This document shows, in pieces, positions 61,540 to 64,000 of a stretch of 64,000 bases of DNA. Origin of the DNA: Mesorhizobium sp. SARCC-RB16n (GTDB lineage Bacteria > Pseudomonadota > Alphaproteobacteria > Rhizobiales > Rhizobiaceae). Both the position numbers and the translations under genes were made by a program. The DNA is taken from positions 338,100 through 402,099 of the forward strand of contig NZ_ML703263.1 in NCBI RefSeq assembly GCF_008520305.1. The letters are read 5' to 3'. Numbering within the stretch: the stretch's first letter is position 1; the number at the start of each line of letters is the position of its first letter. The notes under the pieces were generated by a model that saw nothing but the letters and a program-made list of their open reading frames with translations, made no database searches and was not told the DNA's origin.

Positions 61540-61570
61540 TGGCGCCGCGCATTTTTTTCGTGCGGCGCCA
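61540..61570. promoter_or_regulatory. Hairpin after the second sugar-binding protein gene
   Basis: TGGCGCCGC (61540-61548) pairs perfectly with GCGGCGCCA (61562-61570); the 13-nt loop contains a T6-7 run. It lies 12 bp past the binding-protein stop, the same position as the hairpin at 55627 in the first importer. Confidence 0.65.
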
Positions 61571-61648
61571 GATATTTTCCTGTGCCGCGGCATGTCCACC
61601 CGATGCGGTGGCGGTCGCGGCCCTTTCCAACCATGTCGCGGGTTCCCA

Positions 61649-62635
61649 GTGGAAAATCATTCGCTCATCCAACGCCTGATCGCGCGACCGGAATTCGGAC
61701 CCTTCGTCCTGCTTATCGTCGAGATCGCCGTTTTCTGGGGTTTCAACCACGACTTCCTGTCACCGCAGAACATCTCGAACACGCTGGCCTTCACGGTCGA
61801 ACTCGGCCTGATCGCGCTGGCGATGACGCTGTTGATGACGTCGGGCGAATTCGACCTTTCCGTCGGATCCCTTTTCGGCTTCTCGCCGGTGCTGATGTGG
61901 ACGCTGTTCAATGCCGGCGTTACCTCGCTGGAAATGGGCTTCGTCGTCGCGCTGGTGGTTGCCGCCTTGACCGGCCTGGTCAATGGCTGGTTCGTCACGC
62001 AGCTCAAGATCCCGTCCTTTCTGGTGACGCTCGGCATGCTGCTCGTGGTGCGCGGCAGCGCGCTTTTCATTACCGACGGTTTTCCGCAACGCACCTGGAG
62101 CGCCGAAGGCAGCTGGCTGGCGGAGGCTCTGGTCGGCGACTTCTTCGTCGGGCCGTTCCGCATCTACATGTCGCTGTTCTGGTTCATCGCCGCGGCGATC
62201 GCTCTCGGCTATGTCTTGACGCAAAGCCGGACCGGCAACTGGATCCAGGCGGCGGGCGGCAATCCCAACGCGGCGCGCGCCCGCGGCGTCAATGTCAACC
62301 GCGTCAAGGTCGGCCTGTTCGTCCTGTCGTCGCTCATGGCCTCGCTTGCCGGCGTCATCTCCTCGCTGCGCACATCCGCCGCCAACCCCAACAGCGGCAC
62401 CGGCTACGAGCTCGAGGTGATCGCCATGGTGGTGATCGGCGGCACGGCGCTGACCGGCGGGCGCGGCACCATCATCGGCACCGTGCTCGGCATCCTGATC
62501 CTGCGCGTGATGCGCAACGGCATCGTGCTGATCGGCGTGCCCGGCCTTGCCTACAACATCTTCATCGGCGCGATCATCCTTGGCATGATGGCGTTGCATT
62601 CATGGCTGGAACGCCGGCACCAGGCGGGGACTTGA
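61649..62635 (+). CDS. Second ABC sugar permease (FrcC/RbsC type)
   Basis: A 328-residue permease of the ribose/xylose type with about ten helices: LMTSGEFDLSVGSLFGF, IPSFLVTLGMLLVVRG, SRTGNWIQAAGGNPNAAR, and GYELEVIAMVVIGGTALTGGRGT. I chose GTG 61649 (VENHSLIQRLIARPEFGPF) as the normal N-terminus; the longer in-frame ATG at 61592 would overlap the region after the hairpin and adds Cys/Pro-rich residues. The first importer's permease is related but clearly different. Confidence 0.9.
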   Translation: MENHSLIQRLIARPEFGPFVLLIVEIAVFWGFNHDFLSPQNISNTLAFTVELGLIALAMTLLMTSGEFDLSVGSLFGFSPVLMWTLFNAGVTSLEMGFVVALVVAALTGLVNGWFVTQLKIPSFLVTLGMLLVVRGSALFITDGFPQRTWSAEGSWLAEALVGDFFVGPFRIYMSLFWFIAAAIALGYVLTQSRTGNWIQAAGGNPNAARARGVNVNRVKVGLFVLSSLMASLAGVISSLRTSAANPNSGTGYELEVIAMVVIGGTALTGGRGTIIGTVLGILILRVMRNGIVLIGVPGLAYNIFIGAIILGMMALHSWLERRHQAGT

Positions 62636-62638
62636 ACC

Positions 62639-63430
62639 ATGGCCGAGCCATTGATCCGCATGCAGAACATCCGCAAGTCCTATGGGCGCGTGCAAGCGTT
62701 GGTGGATGCCAATTTCCATGTCAACGAGCGTGAGATCGTCGGCCTGCTGGGCGACAATGGCGCCGGCAAATCGACGCTGATCAAGGTTCTCTCCGGCGCG
62801 GTGCCGCTGACCAGCGGCGACATCTTCATCCGCGGCAGGAAGGTCACCTTGCGCAGCACCAGCGACGCCATCGCCCATGGCATCGAGACCATCTACCAGG
62901 ACTCCGCCCTGGTCACGCAATTGTCGATCGCGCGCAACCTGTTCCTGGGTCGCGAGCCGATCAAGCCGCCGCGCTTCCTCAACCGCATGGACCAGGAGGC
63001 GATGAACACGGTCGCCCGCGATCTGCTCAAACAGGTCGGCATCTCGAAGAACATCCCGCCGACGACGCCGATCGGCTCGCTCTCCGGCGGTGAGCGGCAG
63101 GCGGTCGCGATCGCGCGTGCCATGCATTTCGACAGCGACCTGATCATCCTCGACGAGCCGACCAACAATCTGGGCGTCGCCGAAACACAAGGGGTGCTCA
63201 GTTTCGTGCGCAACGCGCGAGACTCCGGCCATTCCTGCATCTTCATCGCGCACAACATCCACCATGTCTTCCAGGTGGTCGACCGCATCGTCGTCATGCG
63301 CAGGGGCAAGGTGGTCGCCGACGACATCGATCCAAAGACGACGACCGTGACGGAAGTCGAGCGCATCATCACCGGCATGTCGGACAAGGACATCCGCGAC
63401 GCCCTCGCCGACGGCAAGGCCGGGCACTGA
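62639..63430 (+). CDS. Second single-domain ABC sugar ATPase (FrcA type)
   Basis: A 263-residue ATPase: Walker A GDNGAGKST, IYQDSALVTQLSIARNLFLG Q-loop region, signature LSGGERQAVAIARAM, Walker B LIILDEPTNNLGV, and H-loop IAHNIHHVFQ. Single ABC domain like the first importer. It starts 3 bp after the permease stop, so tight coupling. The LacI regulator follows 30 bp after its stop. Confidence 0.94.
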   Translation: MAEPLIRMQNIRKSYGRVQALVDANFHVNEREIVGLLGDNGAGKSTLIKVLSGAVPLTSGDIFIRGRKVTLRSTSDAIAHGIETIYQDSALVTQLSIARNLFLGREPIKPPRFLNRMDQEAMNTVARDLLKQVGISKNIPPTTPIGSLSGGERQAVAIARAMHFDSDLIILDEPTNNLGVAETQGVLSFVRNARDSGHSCIFIAHNIHHVFQVVDRIVVMRRGKVVADDIDPKTTTVTEVERIITGMSDKDIRDALADGKAGH

Positions 63431-63460
63431 GGAGCGCGCATCGACGCATAGGGTCACGGC

Positions 63461-64000
63461 ATGAAGGCCACCGTCTCCGACATCGCCAGGAACTGCGGGC
63501 TGTCGACCGCAACGGTCGACAGGGTGCTCAACAATCGGGCCGGAGCAAGTGCCGCCAACAGGCAACGCGTCCTGGAGGCCGCCAAGCAACTCGGCTATCT
63601 GCCGGTCGCCGACCAGGTGACGCTTCCCTCCAAGCCCGCAAACCTCGAATTCTTCCTGCCGATCGGCCGCAACGCCTTCATGCAGGACCTGGCAAAGCAT
63701 ATCGAGGACTACGCCTCGCGCCTGCCGCTGGTGGCGTCCTGCCGGATCCACAATCTTGCCGGCATCTCGCCCAATGCCCTGCAGACAGCGGCCGAAGAAC
63801 TGTCGCTGCGCGCCAACGGCGTTGGCGTCATCGCGGTCGATCATCCCAGGACACGCAACGTCCTGCGCGACATGGTCGAGGCCGGGCTCCGCCTGGTGAC
63901 GCTGGTGTCCGATATTCCGGCCGCACCCCGCTCGGCCTATGTCGGGATCGACAACCGCGTGGCGGGGCGGACGGCAGCACTCTTGATGGGACGCTTCCTC
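63461..64000 (+). CDS. LacI-family regulator, 3' end cut by window
   Basis: The first 180 codons of a LacI protein: HTH TVSDIARNCGLSTATVDRVLNN with the following RAGASAANRQRVLEAAKQLGYLP, then the start of the periplasmic-binding-like sensor domain (NLEFFLPIGRNAFMQDLAKH, GVGVIAVDHPR). The TVD in the recognition helix differs from the usual TVS, so DNA specificity may differ. It lies 30 bp after the second importer's ATPase and probably controls that importer in response to its sugar. No stop before the window end. Confidence 0.92.
   Translation, partial: MKATVSDIARNCGLSTATVDRVLNNRAGASAANRQRVLEAAKQLGYLPVADQVTLPSKPANLEFFLPIGRNAFMQDLAKHIEDYASRLPLVASCRIHNLAGISPNALQTAAEELSLRANGVGVIAVDHPRTRNVLRDMVEAGLRLVTLVSDIPAAPRSAYVGIDNRVAGRTAALLMGRFL

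Noticed and set aside
60686-61750. 354-codon minus-strand ORF opposite the second binding protein
   Set aside because: Antisense shadow; the plus strand has signal peptide and family motifs.
1-64000. tRNA, rRNA, CRISPR arrays, transposases or phage genes
   Set aside because: None was recognised on either strand; no spaced direct repeats, recombinase motifs or tRNA cloverleaf were seen.

Overview
The window looks like chromosomal DNA of a rhizobial alphaproteobacterium, most probably Mesorhizobium or a close relative. The reasons are high GC with GC-ending codons, an F0 ATP synthase operon (atpI-B-E-F'-F) without the F1 genes, a BioR/BioY biotin module with TTATAGATAA boxes, a BacA/SbmA transporter, and several small proteins of rhizobial type (DUF6101, DUF2007, DUF1284). 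No rRNA, tRNA, CRISPR array, transposase, phage gene or integrase was seen. This assignment is inference; no database search was possible.

Layout. 1-2.4 kb: end of a fatty-acid or branched-chain acyl-CoA operon (acyl-CoA dehydrogenase then enoyl-CoA hydratase, cut by the window edge). 2.6-13.2 kb: housekeeping and small exported proteins (GH25 lysozyme, purD, a PhyH dioxygenase/LysR divergon, ubiA, a D-2-hydroxyacid-type FAD oxidase, the tRNA t6A enzyme Sua5, and an acidic protein facing a bidirectional terminator). 13.3-19.3 kb: glyS and glyQ with a tiny lipoprotein-like ORF between them on the other strand, an acetyltransferase and a large TPR protein. 19.5-21.3 kb: DUF1284, bioY and bioR, with a BioR box before each transcription unit. 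21.4-29.1 kb: polyprenyl diphosphate synthase facing a rightward run (DUF2007, tRNA methyltransferase, S49 protease, ispE, moaB), then a glycosyltransferase, a radical SAM protein and rnhB. 29.2-31.9 kb: F0 ATP synthase with a readable promoter. 32.1-39.1 kb: SleB-type cell-wall hydrolase, MFS/LysR pair, der with a YfgM-like partner, and a deacetylase. 39.1-46.8 kb: an AT-rich bacA, a YbfB-type MFS exporter, a LysR with a perfect 9-bp inverted repeat at its start, an M29 aminopeptidase, YeaO, YffB, a SnoaL-like protein and YedK.

The right third is accessory metabolism. At 46.8-51.6 kb a leftward polyamine-type ABC importer operon (two permeases, binding protein, ATPase) carries its own XRE-cupin regulator and a palindromic double-hairpin repeat. 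From 51.7 kb to the end lies a sugar catabolic locus: an SMP-30 lactonase diverges from a FadR-type regulator across a perfect AACCTGT/ACAGGTT operator. The rightward genes encode an enolase-superfamily sugar-acid dehydratase, a complete ABC sugar importer, an SDR dehydrogenase, an aldose-1-epimerase-like mutarotase and an FAH-family 2-keto-3-deoxy-acid dehydratase. A second ABC sugar importer and a LacI regulator follow.

Taken together these enzymes spell out a non-phosphorylative (Weimberg-type) route: epimerase, sugar dehydrogenase, lactonase, aldonate dehydratase, 2-keto-3-deoxyaldonate dehydratase. The final semialdehyde dehydrogenase is not in the window. The sugar cannot be named from sequence alone. 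Both sugar importers carry a perfect GC-rich hairpin just after the binding-protein gene and use single-domain FrcA-type ATPases. I see no clearly new defence or mobile system here. The most interesting items are the sugar locus with its operator and hairpins, the mosaic bacA, and the LysR/palindrome/readthrough ORF arrangement near 42 kb.
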